Source: Bog-950 sp964620645
Lineage (GTDB): Bacteria; Bacteroidota; Bacteroidia; Chitinophagales; LD1
NCBI GenBank assembly: GCA_964620645.1
Contig: CAZUHU010000002.1
Span: forward strand, 1-64,000
Length of the DNA stretch: 64,000 nucleotides
Reading direction: 5' to 3'
The translations under genes were made by a program, and so were the position numbers. Below the pieces are notes generated by a model that worked only from the letters and a program-made list of their open reading frames with translations, did not search any database and was not told the DNA's origin. Positions 17,071-25,689 of the stretch are shown here, in pieces (position 1 is the stretch's first letter; each line of letters starts with the position of its first letter).

Positions 17071-17571
17071 TTATTGCATTTGGATAACGAGCGGATTGAA
17101 GGGGTCATCGCTCATTTGATACTTAACCGTAGCGCTGCTTTTTTCATCGCTGCCCTCGGGTTGAAGGTAAACGTCAACATCTACATAGTTGGCAGATTTT
17201 TCAACGCTTTTAACCACGTAACGCTTATAGCCGGAAATCTTGAAGATAACACGAACCGGTTCGCCCAACTCAGCTTTGTTAAGCGCAAGTGCATAGTTGC
17301 CCTTATCGTCGATAGAGGCCTTTAGCAATTCATCGCCAAACTTATCGAAGTTGATTTTGGCGTTAGTGATAGGCTTACCCGTTGAAGCATCATAAATTTT
17401 TCCTGTTACCACCAACACATTGGGGTTAGTAACAGCCGAGTTAGCTACTGCCTGCGGACCGGCAGTAAGAGTGTTTTCTCCTGTTTTCTGTGTGCTTTGA
17501 GCGGAAAGATTTCCACACACAAGGGCGAACAGGAAGCCCAAGCCCATAGTAAGCGCAAGTTTAAGTTTCAT
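17071..17571 (-). CDS. Small exported protein with carboxypeptidase-regulatory-like domain
   Basis: A 166-aa protein with a signal peptide (MKLKLALTMGLGFLFALVCGNLSAQ). Residues about 52-130 form one CarboxypepD_reg-like beta-sandwich (VTGKIYDASTGKPITNAKINF, DDKGNYALAL, VIFKISGYKRYVVKSV). The C-terminus (SDDPFNPLVIQMQ) has no sorting signal or membrane anchor. Probably a periplasmic or outer-membrane-associated accessory protein; no specific role can be stated. A perfect -7 promoter box lies about 130 bp upstream. It may be co-transcribed with the CocE/NonD gene. Confidence 0.78.
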   Translation of the reverse strand: MKLKLALTMGLGFLFALVCGNLSAQSTQKTGENTLTAGPQAVANSAVTNPNVLVVTGKIYDASTGKPITNAKINFDKFGDELLKASIDDKGNYALALNKAELGEPVRVIFKISGYKRYVVKSVEKSANYVDVDVYLQPEGSDEKSSATVKYQMSDDPFNPLVIQMQ

Positions 17572-17697
17572 GGCCGACCTCCTTTATTATTGAATTGTTT
17601 AAAAATATTGATTATGAACCTATTATATTGAAAATGGGCTGTCCAAACCATTTTCATCCGCTGCACGCGAAAATCCAGATCGAGCGAATTTTCGCAA

Positions 17698-17705
17698 CAA
17701 ATATA
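17698..17705 (-). promoter_or_regulatory. -7 box TATATTTG for the gene at 17571
   Basis: A perfect TAnnTTTG match on the minus strand, predicting a start near 17691 and a leader of about 120 nt. The rest of 17572-17834 holds a palindrome GCGTTAACGC (17808-17817) near the end of the M48 gene and no gene. Confidence 0.55.
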
Positions 17706-17834
17706 CAATAAGGAAAACGAATGTTTGTGGAAAAAATTGTAGAAAAGGCATAAAAAGTGTAAAAAAAGCCGCTGAAGCGTACCTACAAAGGGTTGAAGTG
17801 AAGGAGGGCGTTAACGCTACAACCTTTACAGCCG

Positions 17835-18767
17835 CTAGGTAAACTGCTCTAACAACTGAATGCGCTTTTCAATAGGCGGATGCGTAGCAAAAAGATTGCT
17901 GATGGAAAAACCGCTTTCCTTAACCTTGGGATGTTCTATAAACAACTGGGCAACATCGCGGTTTTCTACTGCTTCTATAAAAGGGTCGGCCTGAATTTTA
18001 CGGAGCGCGCTGGCAAGCGCTTGAGGGTTTTTGGTCATTTGCGCTGAGCCGGCATCGGCCATATATTCCCTGTTACGGGAAATACCAAAGCGCAGCAGCG
18101 TTGCCAAAAAATAAGCAAGTGCGGTAACAAGTATAATGGCTAATATCATTACCAGGCGGGCGCGGCCGTCTTTACTGCTGCTTCCCCGGCCGCTAAACCT
18201 AAGGCTGCGCAATGCCACCTCGCTGATAAAAGAGAAAATGCCTACGAAAATGATGGTGATAATAAGCAGGCGCACATCGCGGTTTATAATGTGCGTTAGC
18301 TCATGGGCAATAACAGCTTCCAGTTCCGCATCGTCTAACTTATTGATTATGCCCCTTGAGAGTGTAACAGAGAAGGTGCGCTCATCAATACCGCTGGCAA
18401 AGGCGTTTAGGGAGTCATCTTCAATTACGTACACCTTGGGCATTTTCATGCCTTGCGAAATGCAAAGATTCTCAACCAGGTTGTAAACACGCTTATTCTC
18501 GGCGCGCTCCAAAGGTTTAGCACCGGTAGCGGCCATTATTATACGGTTATGAAAGAAGTAAGCAATAAGGAACCACAGGCCCGTACCGGCAAAAGTGGCA
18601 ACGAAGATGTAGGGGAAGTTTTCATTTGCCCGCCCATTGTTATAACCGGCCGTTAAATAGGCAATAGCATAGATGGTTACACCCAGCAACACAGGAAAAA
18701 GCACTAATTGCAGGGTGGAGTAAAAGTTGTTTCTCCTGATTTGCGTATGGATGCCTACGTATTCCAA
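17835..18767 (-). CDS. HtpX-like M48 membrane zinc protease
   Basis: A 310-aa integral inner-membrane protease of the HtpX group, which removes damaged membrane proteins. Two N-terminal membrane segments (about 18-40 and 52-72) and two central ones (about 165-182 and 205-228) flank the zinc site HELTH (155-159); the third ligand is the Glu in NREYMAD. The C-terminus ends ATHPPIEKRIQLLEQF, typical of the family. The lemA gene lies 18 bp upstream on the same strand, a frequent pairing, so the two probably form an operon. Confidence 0.92.
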   Translation of the reverse strand: MEYVGIHTQIRRNNFYSTLQLVLFPVLLGVTIYAIAYLTAGYNNGRANENFPYIFVATFAGTGLWFLIAYFFHNRIIMAATGAKPLERAENKRVYNLVENLCISQGMKMPKVYVIEDDSLNAFASGIDERTFSVTLSRGIINKLDDAELEAVIAHELTHIINRDVRLLIITIIFVGIFSFISEVALRSLRFSGRGSSSKDGRARLVMILAIILVTALAYFLATLLRFGISRNREYMADAGSAQMTKNPQALASALRKIQADPFIEAVENRDVAQLFIEHPKVKESGFSISNLFATHPPIEKRIQLLEQFT

Positions 18768-18785
18768 AACCGTATGTATTTAAGC

Positions 18786-19355
18786 TTACTGGTTGAAGGA
18801 AATTTTTGGAGGCTCTTCCATTTTGGCGCGGTTCTCAGTTCCTAAATCATACATGGCGGCGCGGGTAAAACCGAAAGAGCCGGCGATAAGATTACCCGGG
18901 AAAGACTCTACCGCATTGTTGAGTTCCTTAGTGGCCCCGTTAAAGTAGCGGCGGGCGGCAGCCAACTTGTTTTCGATGTCGGAGATTTCTTCCTGCAACT
19001 GCAGGAAGTTAGTGTTGGCCTTAAGATCAGGATAGGCTTCGGCAGTAATACGCAGGCCCTGCAGGGCAGATGTAAGCGCATTATCGGCCTGTACTTTTTG
19101 ATCGATAGTAGTGGCGCTGGCTAAACCTGCGCGGGCTCTAACCACGCGCTCCAGCACATCTTTTTCGTGGAAGGAATAGCCCTTAACCGTTTCAACCAAC
19201 TGCGGAATTAAATCGCTGCGCTGTTTTAGCTGCACATCAATATCTGCAAAAGCGTTTTCGCGGTTATTGCGCATGCGCACCAGGCCGTTGTATGCGCCAA
19301 TAACCCAAAAGGCAATAAGCACAACAACTACTAATACAATTACTAAAGCTATCAT
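18786..19355 (-). CDS. lemA: LemA family protein
   Basis: A 189-aa membrane-anchored protein. One N-terminal transmembrane helix (residues 2-22) is followed by a four-helix coiled region with the family signature: YNGLVRMRNN, AFADIDVQLKQRSDLIPQLVETVKGY, FLQLQEEISDIENKLAAARRYFNGATKELNN and FPGNLIAG. LemA proteins sit with most of the chain outside the membrane; their biochemical role is not settled, though they commonly co-occur with M48/HtpX proteases as here. First gene of the pair with the protease downstream. Confidence 0.93.
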   Translation of the reverse strand: MIALVIVLVVVVLIAFWVIGAYNGLVRMRNNRENAFADIDVQLKQRSDLIPQLVETVKGYSFHEKDVLERVVRARAGLASATTIDQKVQADNALTSALQGLRITAEAYPDLKANTNFLQLQEEISDIENKLAAARRYFNGATKELNNAVESFPGNLIAGSFGFTRAAMYDLGTENRAKMEEPPKISFNQ

Positions 19356-19410
19356 GGATTCAAATTTTGGTTGAAGCTAAAAAAATTGAATGAGTTGCGT
19401 AAAACCAAAT

Positions 19411-19453
19411 AAAAACCTGCGCCCCGCTTACCACCTAATAAGCAGAGCGCAGG
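19411..19453 (-). terminator. Intrinsic terminator between the 19466 gene and lemA
   Basis: A 15-bp stem with two G-U pairs: 19416-19430 pairs with 19439-19453. On the minus strand it is followed by TTTTT (19415-19411). It ends the transcript of the gene at 19466-20347. Confidence 0.85.
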
Positions 19454-19465
19454 TGAAAAATAAGT

Positions 19466-20347
19466 TTAGTCCTGTGGCAGTATGGTTATCTCTTCCTCCA
19501 TCTTACCATCGCGAAACATGCGCAGGTAGTGCTTTTTATTGCTCATTTCTTCGCTGCTTAACTCATAATTGTAGGTATAAACCCCGTCCCGCTGGTTCTC
19601 GTTATTTACATATACCTTTTTCATGTGGTTGTCTTCATCAAAAAGGGCGATAAGCACCTTATGATTGCCGGCAAGGCTGTAGCTTAAACTGCCTGAATAA
19701 ACATAATGGGTAGTGTAAGATACAGGCGCTGCTGCTTGGGGTTCTTTTTCGTAAATGCTTGCCAGGGGCAGGTTTTTAGCCTTGGCAACAAAGCGGCGCA
19801 GGTCATACATCATGGTAGTATCGGTTGAATAAATACTGTGTACATCGTGGTTATCGGTTAAACACCACACGGCATCCTGGCCTGCATCATTCTGATATTT
19901 TTTGCGGTTAAGCAGTTCGGCAAGGCCCAGCAGATTGCCGGTGCTTCGTTTGCCTATTTTAAAATTGTCATCACTGCCCGGCGAACCATCGCTTGCTTCG
20001 GTACACATAGCATACAGGCGGTAGTTTTTCTTTTGCTTGGGATTTAGGGATGCCACCAGGCTTTGGGTTACCATCATAGCCTGGGTGCTGCTATCCTCGG
20101 GCATAAGGATGTAGCCATATTCCAGGTTTATCTGCAGGTTATCCGCACTTGCGCTGGCAATTTCCATACTTATACAAGGCCCGTAATGGGAACTCTGCAT
20201 CATATGGGCGGTATCATCTTTAGCACCGGTAAATTTTACGGACACCAATTTTTTTTGAATGGCCTCTGATAGTTTGTAGGATGCTTCCGCAGCCTGGCAA
20301 AAGCATAGGCAGCCGGAAAGCAGCAGTGATAGCAGGAAGGGTTTCAT
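19466..20347 (-). CDS. Exported protein of unknown function with thioester-domain-like Cys/Gln motifs
   Basis: A 293-aa protein with an N-terminal signal (MKPFLLSLLLSGCLCFCQAAEA). The middle third shows YRLYAMCTEAS (Cys115), then IGKRSTGNLLGLAELLNRKKY, then GQDAVWCLTD (Gln157, Trp161). A Cys after an aromatic-rich strand and a later QxA(V/I)W block are what define thioester domains of surface adhesins, in which the Cys and Gln side chains form an internal thioester. The resemblance is by eye only. The C-terminal 90 residues are a beta-sandwich resembling an FlgD-like module (HKVLIALFDEDNHMKKVYVN). It has its own terminator; neighbours give no clue. Confidence 0.75.
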   Translation of the reverse strand: MKPFLLSLLLSGCLCFCQAAEASYKLSEAIQKKLVSVKFTGAKDDTAHMMQSSHYGPCISMEIASASADNLQINLEYGYILMPEDSSTQAMMVTQSLVASLNPKQKKNYRLYAMCTEASDGSPGSDDNFKIGKRSTGNLLGLAELLNRKKYQNDAGQDAVWCLTDNHDVHSIYSTDTTMMYDLRRFVAKAKNLPLASIYEKEPQAAAPVSYTTHYVYSGSLSYSLAGNHKVLIALFDEDNHMKKVYVNNENQRDGVYTYNYELSSEEMSNKKHYLRMFRDGKMEEEITILPQD

Positions 20348-20525
20348 ACGCAGGTTTTAGTTTGTAATACAGGGATGCGTTGAAAGCAACAACTGCACAG
20401 CCGGCAGAAAAAATTTTAACGGATTTAAGGAAATAAGATGGCAGCACCTTAGGCTGTTGGGGGAATGTTCCAACGGGTTTTCGGCGGAAGCGCATTCTAT
20501 TTATATTGGCGCAAAAATTAGGGGG

Positions 20526-21155
20526 ATGCTGATAATAGGGATTACGGGAGGCTCAGGCTCGGGAAAAACCACAGTGGTAAGGCGCATACTGGAATCGTTT
20601 AGCCATGGCGAGGTTACGGTAGTATCGCAGGATAGTTACTACAAGGACAATGCCCATATACCTATGGAAGAGCGCTTGCTGATAAACTTTGACCACCCCG
20701 AAAGTATAGAGTTTGATTTGCTGGTGCAGCATATGAAGGAACTGCGCGATGGCAAGGCAATTGAAGAACCTACCTACGATTACATAACCAGCACCCGCCA
20801 AAAACAAACCATACATATTGAGCCCAAGCACGTAATAATTGTAGAGGGTATATTACTATTTACAGATAAGCGGGTGCGCGACCTCTGCGACATTAAAGTA
20901 TTTGTGGATGCCGAGCCCGATGACAGGCTTATACGCATAATTGACCGCGATATGCGCGAACGTGGCCGTACTGCACAGCAGGTAATTGAGCGCTATGCTG
21001 TTGTAAAGGAAATGCATATTCAGTTTATAGAACCCACCAAACGTTTTGCCGATATTATAGTGCCGCAGGGCGGCGAGAACCATGTAGCCGTGGATATGAT
21101 GGTTGCCACTATCAGGATGAAACTGTTACAGCAGGAAGTTACGGGCAAGGCATAA
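20526..21155 (+). CDS. udk: Uridine kinase
   Basis: A 209-aa cytoplasmic enzyme that phosphorylates uridine and cytidine to UMP and CMP with ATP or GTP (pyrimidine salvage). The frame extends to 20457, but ATG 20526 yields the family N-terminus MLIIGITGGSGSGKTT (P-loop 8-15). Other signatures: SQDSYYKD, NFDHPESIEFDLL, PTYDYITSTR, EGILLF, DIKVFVDAEPDDRLIRIIDRD and RGR.AQQVIERY. AGGGGG sits directly before the ATG but is too close to act as a normal ribosome-binding site. A TATATTGG -7-like box lies at 20502-20509. Confidence 0.93.
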   Translation: MLIIGITGGSGSGKTTVVRRILESFSHGEVTVVSQDSYYKDNAHIPMEERLLINFDHPESIEFDLLVQHMKELRDGKAIEEPTYDYITSTRQKQTIHIEPKHVIIVEGILLFTDKRVRDLCDIKVFVDAEPDDRLIRIIDRDMRERGRTAQQVIERYAVVKEMHIQFIEPTKRFADIIVPQGGENHVAVDMMVATIRMKLLQQEVTGKA

Positions 21156-21195
21156 TTGGCACAATATTTTATCGTTAAAAGCTAAATACGGAACC

Positions 21196-22008
21196 ATGCG
21201 CAGAAGAATAGTAGCAGGCATTATTGCAGTAATTTTAATAAGCAGCATAGCGGGCCTTGAAGCCTGTAAGAAAGGAGGCGGGCTAAACATATTTACTATA
21301 CAGGACGACAAGGACCTGGGCCTGAAAATGGAACAGGAAATTGCAGCTAACCCGCAGGAGTATCCCCTGCTGGATCGTACCCAATACGCCAGCGCCTATG
21401 CCTACCTGGAGAACATTAAACTGCAGATACTGAACAGTGGCCAAATGCAACACGCCGGCGACTTTGAGTGGAAACTGCACATTATAGATAATGACACCGT
21501 GTTGAATGCTTTTTGTACACCCGGTGGTTACATTTACGTTTACAGCGGCTTAATTAAATACCTTGATAACGCATCATCCTTAGCAGGTGTGCTGGGGCAC
21601 GAAATGGCGCACGCTGACCAGCGCCATAGCACCAAGCAACTTACTGAGCAGTATGGCATTGCTACCCTGCTGGAAGTTATTTTAGGTAAAGACCAGAATA
21701 CGCTTACTGATATTGCAGCTAACCTTACCATTTTGGCGTTTAGCCGTAGCGATGAAAGTGATGCGGATGCGCATTCAGTAATTTACCTGTGCCCAACCCA
21801 ATACCGTGCCGACGGCGCTGCTGATTTCTTCCAGAAAATAGTGGATTCCGGAAGCCCGCAACCGCCGGCCTTTTTAAGCACACACCCTAACCCCGACAAC
21901 CGCATTGCTAATTTGCATGCCAAGGAAAGCGAGTTAGGTTGTAATAACAATCCATCAAACCAGGTGGAACTTACCGAGTACGCGGCATTTAAAAACAGCC
22001 TGCCTTAA
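21196..22008 (+). CDS. M48-family metalloprotease lipoprotein
   Basis: A 270-aa zinc endopeptidase. It begins with a lipoprotein signal and lipobox LEAC (Cys24), so it is membrane-anchored on the periplasmic side, unlike the integral-membrane HtpX-type protein at 17835. Active site HEMAH (135-139), with the third ligand in SDESDADAH, and the usual downstream FLSTHPNPDNRIANL. Similar to the BepA/YfgC and Oma1-like group that degrades misfolded outer-membrane proteins; that role is inferred. It starts 40 bp after udk and may be co-transcribed. A small hairpin (CCTGC/GCAGG, 21999-22013) overlaps its stop codon. Confidence 0.9.
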   Translation: MRRRIVAGIIAVILISSIAGLEACKKGGGLNIFTIQDDKDLGLKMEQEIAANPQEYPLLDRTQYASAYAYLENIKLQILNSGQMQHAGDFEWKLHIIDNDTVLNAFCTPGGYIYVYSGLIKYLDNASSLAGVLGHEMAHADQRHSTKQLTEQYGIATLLEVILGKDQNTLTDIAANLTILAFSRSDESDADAHSVIYLCPTQYRADGAADFFQKIVDSGSPQPPAFLSTHPNPDNRIANLHAKESELGCNNNPSNQVELTEYAAFKNSLP

Positions 22009-22022
22009 GCAGGACATTAAAG

Positions 22023-23249
22023 CTATTTAAAACTCATTTCGTTTTGAGCCGCTTTGCGCGAAGGGAAGAAGGCAGCAAGCAGGCTTATGAATACAATTAT
22101 ACCTACCGCTACAACGGGGTCAATTAATTTAAGTTTAACCGGGTAATAGTCAATAACAAAACTGGAACCGCCGCCACCGCTTAATTTCAGGAAGTGAAAC
22201 TTTAACTGCAACAGGCAGATAGTATAGCCGAGCAACAGGCCTATACCTGCACCAATAAGTGATGCTAATATTCCATTAAGAAGATAGATGCGGCGGATAA
22301 GAGTAGCGTCAGCGCCCATGGCCTTCAGTATGCTGATATCACGGGCCTTTTCCAGTACCAACATGGATAGAGAACCGATGATGTTAAACGATATAATTAG
22401 AATTATAAATGCGAGGATAGCAGTTGTAACCCAGCGCTCTATTACCATTACCCTGTACATTTCAGCCTTTTGCTGGTAGCGGGTGCGCACTTCAAAATCT
22501 TTACCAAGCAGCGCGCTCAGTTTTTTGCGGCTTGTTTCTAAATCGGCACCGGGCTTTAGTTTTAACTCGTAGGCCGAAATGCGGTTATCGCCGCCCAGCA
22601 ACTCCTTCGCAAAATCAAGCCCTACGAAAATGTATTTGGAATCGAACTCCTGTTGTATAGAAAAAATACCTGCCGGTATAATTTGCTGGGTGTTGAAGGC
22701 ATCAGCCGGGTTAATGGTGCTTTTAACGCCTTTGCGGGGCACGGTAATGCGCAGGGTTTCGAAAGTAGGGTCGGTAGTGATGTTCATGGAAATAGCAATG
22801 TTGCCACCTACTACTGCCTTATGGCCCAGACTATCGCCAAGGTCAAAATCGCCTATGCGCACGTAATCGCGCACACTGTTTACATCATTATACTGTTCGT
22901 CAACACCCTTAATAGTGCCAATCTGTGCTTCGTTGCCGTACTCCAGGTAGGCGTTTTCTTCCAAAGTGCGCGATACCTTAACTACATCCTCATACTTTAA
23001 TATAGCGGCTAATGTCTCGGGCTTATCCTCAAAGGTTTTGCCTACCGTAGCCCGCACTTCTATATCGGGGTAAAAGGAATTGTAAAGCGAAAGCACCAGC
23101 CCTTCGAAACCATTAAAAACGCTAAGCACCACAATAAGGGCAAATGCACCAACAGCCATACCGGCCATGCTAACCCACGAAATGATGTTAATGGCGTTGG
23201 TTGACTTTTTAGAAAAAAGGTAGCGAAAGGCTATCCGTAAGGCCAGCAT
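22023..23249 (-). CDS. FtsX-like ABC transporter permease (LolC/LolE type)
   Basis: A 408-aa inner-membrane permease. The N-terminus has RIAFRYLFSKKSTNAINIISWVSMAGMAVGAFALIVVLSVFNGFE (one membrane helix), then a periplasmic domain of about 220 residues, then three helices (about 270-295, 320-345, 370-400) containing EKARDISILKAMGA, the FtsX/MacB coupling motif. This architecture matches LolC/LolE, which extract lipoproteins from the inner membrane. No cognate ATPase gene is adjacent. It starts 11 bp after rbfA and is almost certainly in the same operon. Confidence 0.88.
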   Translation of the reverse strand: MLALRIAFRYLFSKKSTNAINIISWVSMAGMAVGAFALIVVLSVFNGFEGLVLSLYNSFYPDIEVRATVGKTFEDKPETLAAILKYEDVVKVSRTLEENAYLEYGNEAQIGTIKGVDEQYNDVNSVRDYVRIGDFDLGDSLGHKAVVGGNIAISMNITTDPTFETLRITVPRKGVKSTINPADAFNTQQIIPAGIFSIQQEFDSKYIFVGLDFAKELLGGDNRISAYELKLKPGADLETSRKKLSALLGKDFEVRTRYQQKAEMYRVMVIERWVTTAILAFIILIISFNIIGSLSMLVLEKARDISILKAMGADATLIRRIYLLNGILASLIGAGIGLLLGYTICLLQLKFHFLKLSGGGGSSFVIDYYPVKLKLIDPVVAVGIIVFISLLAAFFPSRKAAQNEMSFK

Positions 23250-23260
23250 GTGCTTGTAGT

Positions 23261-23719
23261 TTACTTTTTGCCTTTAGCGCTTTTTTTAACGGCGGCTTTT
23301 TTTGCCTTTGGCTTAGCAGCAGCCTTGCTTTTTTTAGCAGGTTTAGCTACTTCTTCAGCAAGGGCATTGTCTTCCTCTTTTATCTTTTGAAAAACGCCTT
23401 CCATGTGGTACACGTAATCCAGGGTATCATCGCGGAAGAATTCTAACTCCGGAATACGGCGTAAGTCGTGGCGAAGCCTTTCTGCAAGCTGTCGTTTAAT
23501 TTCAAACTTATGCTCGTTAAAGCGTTCAACTACCTCATCGGGGTTTTCGGTATTAAATATGCTCAGGTAAAAGCGAACCAGCGTAAGGTCAGAGGTTACT
23601 TTTACTTTGGTAACCGTTACAAAAGCCTTACCGTAAATGCTTTTTCCGTTGCGGAGAAGTATATCAGCAAATGCTTCCTGAATAACCGAGGCAATTTTCA
23701 ATTGGCGGCGCGAATCCAT
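23261..23719 (-). CDS. rbfA: Ribosome-binding factor A with Lys/Ala-rich extension
   Basis: A 152-aa 30S maturation factor. Residues 1-110 are the KH-like RbfA fold (SRRQLKIASVIQEAFADIL, VTVTKVKVTSDLTLVRFYLSIF, IKRQLAERLRHDLRRIPELEFFRDDTLDYVYHME). The family normally ends near residue 120; here a tail of about 30 residues consists almost entirely of Lys and Ala (KKSKAAAKPKAKKAAVKK), a histone-H1-like sequence likely to bind rRNA. A TATTTTCG -7-like box (23736-23743) lies 16 nt upstream. The LolC/E-like permease follows in the same operon. Confidence 0.93.
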   Translation of the reverse strand: MDSRRQLKIASVIQEAFADILLRNGKSIYGKAFVTVTKVKVTSDLTLVRFYLSIFNTENPDEVVERFNEHKFEIKRQLAERLRHDLRRIPELEFFRDDTLDYVYHMEGVFQKIKEEDNALAEEVAKPAKKSKAAAKPKAKKAAVKKSAKGKK

Positions 23720-23735
23720 ATATCACGTTTTGTGG

Positions 23736-23743
23736 CGAAAATA
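23736..23743 (-). promoter_or_regulatory. -7 box TATTTTCG for rbfA
   Basis: One base from TAnnTTTG on the minus strand, 16 nt before the ATG. The identical octamer precedes the ABC-F gene at 30688. Confidence 0.4.
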
Positions 23744-23817
23744 AAATTAAATCGGGCGTAATGCGTTAAGCCTACTTATATGAACGTAATAACCGATAGC
23801 TGTAATACGAATCCGAA

Positions 23818-23825
23818 TATATTTG
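23818..23825 (+). promoter_or_regulatory. -7 box TATATTTG, 7 nt before the exporter ATG
   Basis: A perfect consensus match ending 7 nt before ATG 23833, which implies a leaderless or nearly leaderless mRNA. Confidence 0.6.
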
Positions 23826-23832
23826 CCTGTTC

Positions 23833-25656
23833 ATGAAGAACCTGTTCAGAGTACTTTCTTATGTAAGCCGCTATAAGGGCTATGCCATGCTGAACCTGGT
23901 GTTCAACGTGCTTACTGTATTCTTTTCGCTCTTCTCGGTAATGATGATTATTCCCTTTATGAAGCTTTTGCTGGGGAATATACCGCCCGTTATGGAAAAG
24001 CCGGTGCTTCACCTGGATGTGCAAAGCCTGCTGGATTACCTGAAGTACTTTTTGAGTATGGAGATAAACAGCAAGGGCCATGTAATTGCCCTGGCCGAGT
24101 TTTGCGCCTTTATCGCCGGGGTGTTTTTGCTGAAGAATCTTTTCCGCTACCTGGCGGTGTTGTTCCTCTCACCAATAAGAAGTGGTTCCATACGCGATCT
24201 TCGCCTGGATATTTATACCAAAATACTGGCGCTTCCCTTAGCATATTACAGCAAGGGTCGCAAGGGCGACATAATAGCCCGCGTAACCGATGACGTGCGC
24301 GAAGTGGAAGCAAGCATTATAAGCTTTGTGGAGATTACCGTGCGCGAGCCGCTTACTATTATTGTGTTTCTGGCCTTTTTGCTGATGCTGAGTCCGCAGC
24401 TAACGGCTTTTGTTTTCGGCATGTTGCTGATAACCGGTTTTATAATTGGCCGGGTAGGCAAGAGCCTTAAGCGCCAAAGCACCAAAGCGCAGGAAACCAC
24501 CGGTCGCCTGATTTCTCTGATTGATGAAACATTAAGCGGCCTGCGCATCATACATGCCTTTAATGCTGAAAAATTTATGGCGCTGCAATTTGACAAGGTG
24601 AACCAGCGCCTTTTTGGTTTAAACACACGCATGAACAGTCGCAGAGAGTTGAGCTCTCCACTTACCGAGTTTTTAGCGATGTGCGTGGTATGTATGGTGT
24701 TGTATTACGGCGGCACGCTGGTACTTAATAAGGAAGGCCTGGAAGCAGAAACCCTTATTGGCTTTATGGTGTTGTTTGCCATGCTGATTCCGCCCGCCAA
24801 GAATTTTTCATCAGCCTTCTATAACATAAGAAAAGGGCTTGCCAGTGCGCAACGTATTTTTGAACTGATAGATGCTGAAGTGAATATTGCCGAGAGCAAA
24901 ACAGCAATAGCGGTAAAAGAATTTAAACAGGAAATTGAATACCGCCAGGTGGGCTTTACTTACCACAATTACGACGACAAGAAAATATTGGACGGCCTTA
25001 ACCTTAAAATAAGCAAAGGTAAAGTAGTAGCCTTAGTAGGTATGAGCGGCGCAGGTAAAACTACGCTGGTAGATTTATTGCCGCGCTTTTATGATGTAAG
25101 TGAAGGTTCTATTTTGATTGATGGGGTAGATATACGGGAGTATAAGCTGGGCGATTTGCGCCACCTGTTTGGTATAGTTAGCCAGGAATCGATACTGTTT
25201 AACGATACGGTATTTAACAACATAACCTTTGGCACGGAGGGCGCAACGCTGGAAGAAGTGAAGAACGCCGCCCGCATAGCCAATGCCCACGATTTTATTA
25301 TGAAGCTGGACCAGGGTTATGATGCCCTGATAGGCGACAGAGGCGGTAAGCTTAGCGGCGGAGAGCGCCAACGATTGACTATTGCCAGAGCGGTGTTAAA
25401 GAATCCCCCTATATTGATATTGGACGAAGCCACCTCCTCGTTAGATTCTAACTCAGAGAAGTTAGTGCAGGATGCATTGACCAAGCTGATGAAGGGGCGC
25501 ACCACCATTATTATTGCGCACCGCCTTTCTACCATACAATATGCCGATGAAATTATTGTGATGCAGGAAGGTAAAATTGCCGAAAGAGGCAACCATATTG
25601 GCCTGCTTGCCAAAGGCGGCATTTATAAAAAGCTGGTGGACCTGCAGCAGTTCTAA
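23833..25656 (+). CDS. MsbA-like ABC exporter (fused permease and ATPase)
   Basis: A 607-aa half-transporter that would work as a homodimer. Residues about 15-330 form the six-helix membrane domain; residues about 355-600 form the nucleotide-binding domain with Walker A GMSGAGKTT (from 403), Q-loop VSQESILFND, signature LSGGERQRL (near 508), Walker B ILILDEATSSLD and the switch His in IIAHRLST. The family includes MsbA, which flips lipid A precursors, and multidrug exporters. Placement alone does not decide between them. The gene is transcribed singly and converges on an outer-membrane protein gene. Confidence 0.9.
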   Translation: MKNLFRVLSYVSRYKGYAMLNLVFNVLTVFFSLFSVMMIIPFMKLLLGNIPPVMEKPVLHLDVQSLLDYLKYFLSMEINSKGHVIALAEFCAFIAGVFLLKNLFRYLAVLFLSPIRSGSIRDLRLDIYTKILALPLAYYSKGRKGDIIARVTDDVREVEASIISFVEITVREPLTIIVFLAFLLMLSPQLTAFVFGMLLITGFIIGRVGKSLKRQSTKAQETTGRLISLIDETLSGLRIIHAFNAEKFMALQFDKVNQRLFGLNTRMNSRRELSSPLTEFLAMCVVCMVLYYGGTLVLNKEGLEAETLIGFMVLFAMLIPPAKNFSSAFYNIRKGLASAQRIFELIDAEVNIAESKTAIAVKEFKQEIEYRQVGFTYHNYDDKKILDGLNLKISKGKVVALVGMSGAGKTTLVDLLPRFYDVSEGSILIDGVDIREYKLGDLRHLFGIVSQESILFNDTVFNNITFGTEGATLEEVKNAARIANAHDFIMKLDQGYDALIGDRGGKLSGGERQRLTIARAVLKNPPILILDEATSSLDSNSEKLVQDALTKLMKGRTTIIIAHRLSTIQYADEIIVMQEGKIAERGNHIGLLAKGGIYKKLVDLQQF

Positions 25657-25689
25657 ATTGCCGGCGTTTTCAAAACTTTAAGGATTGTG

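Noticed and set aside
17761..17827. Intrinsic terminator after the HtpX-like gene
   Set aside because: A palindrome (GCGTTAACGC) and a bulged stem exist, but the T-run lies about 20 nt away from the stem, so I did not call it.
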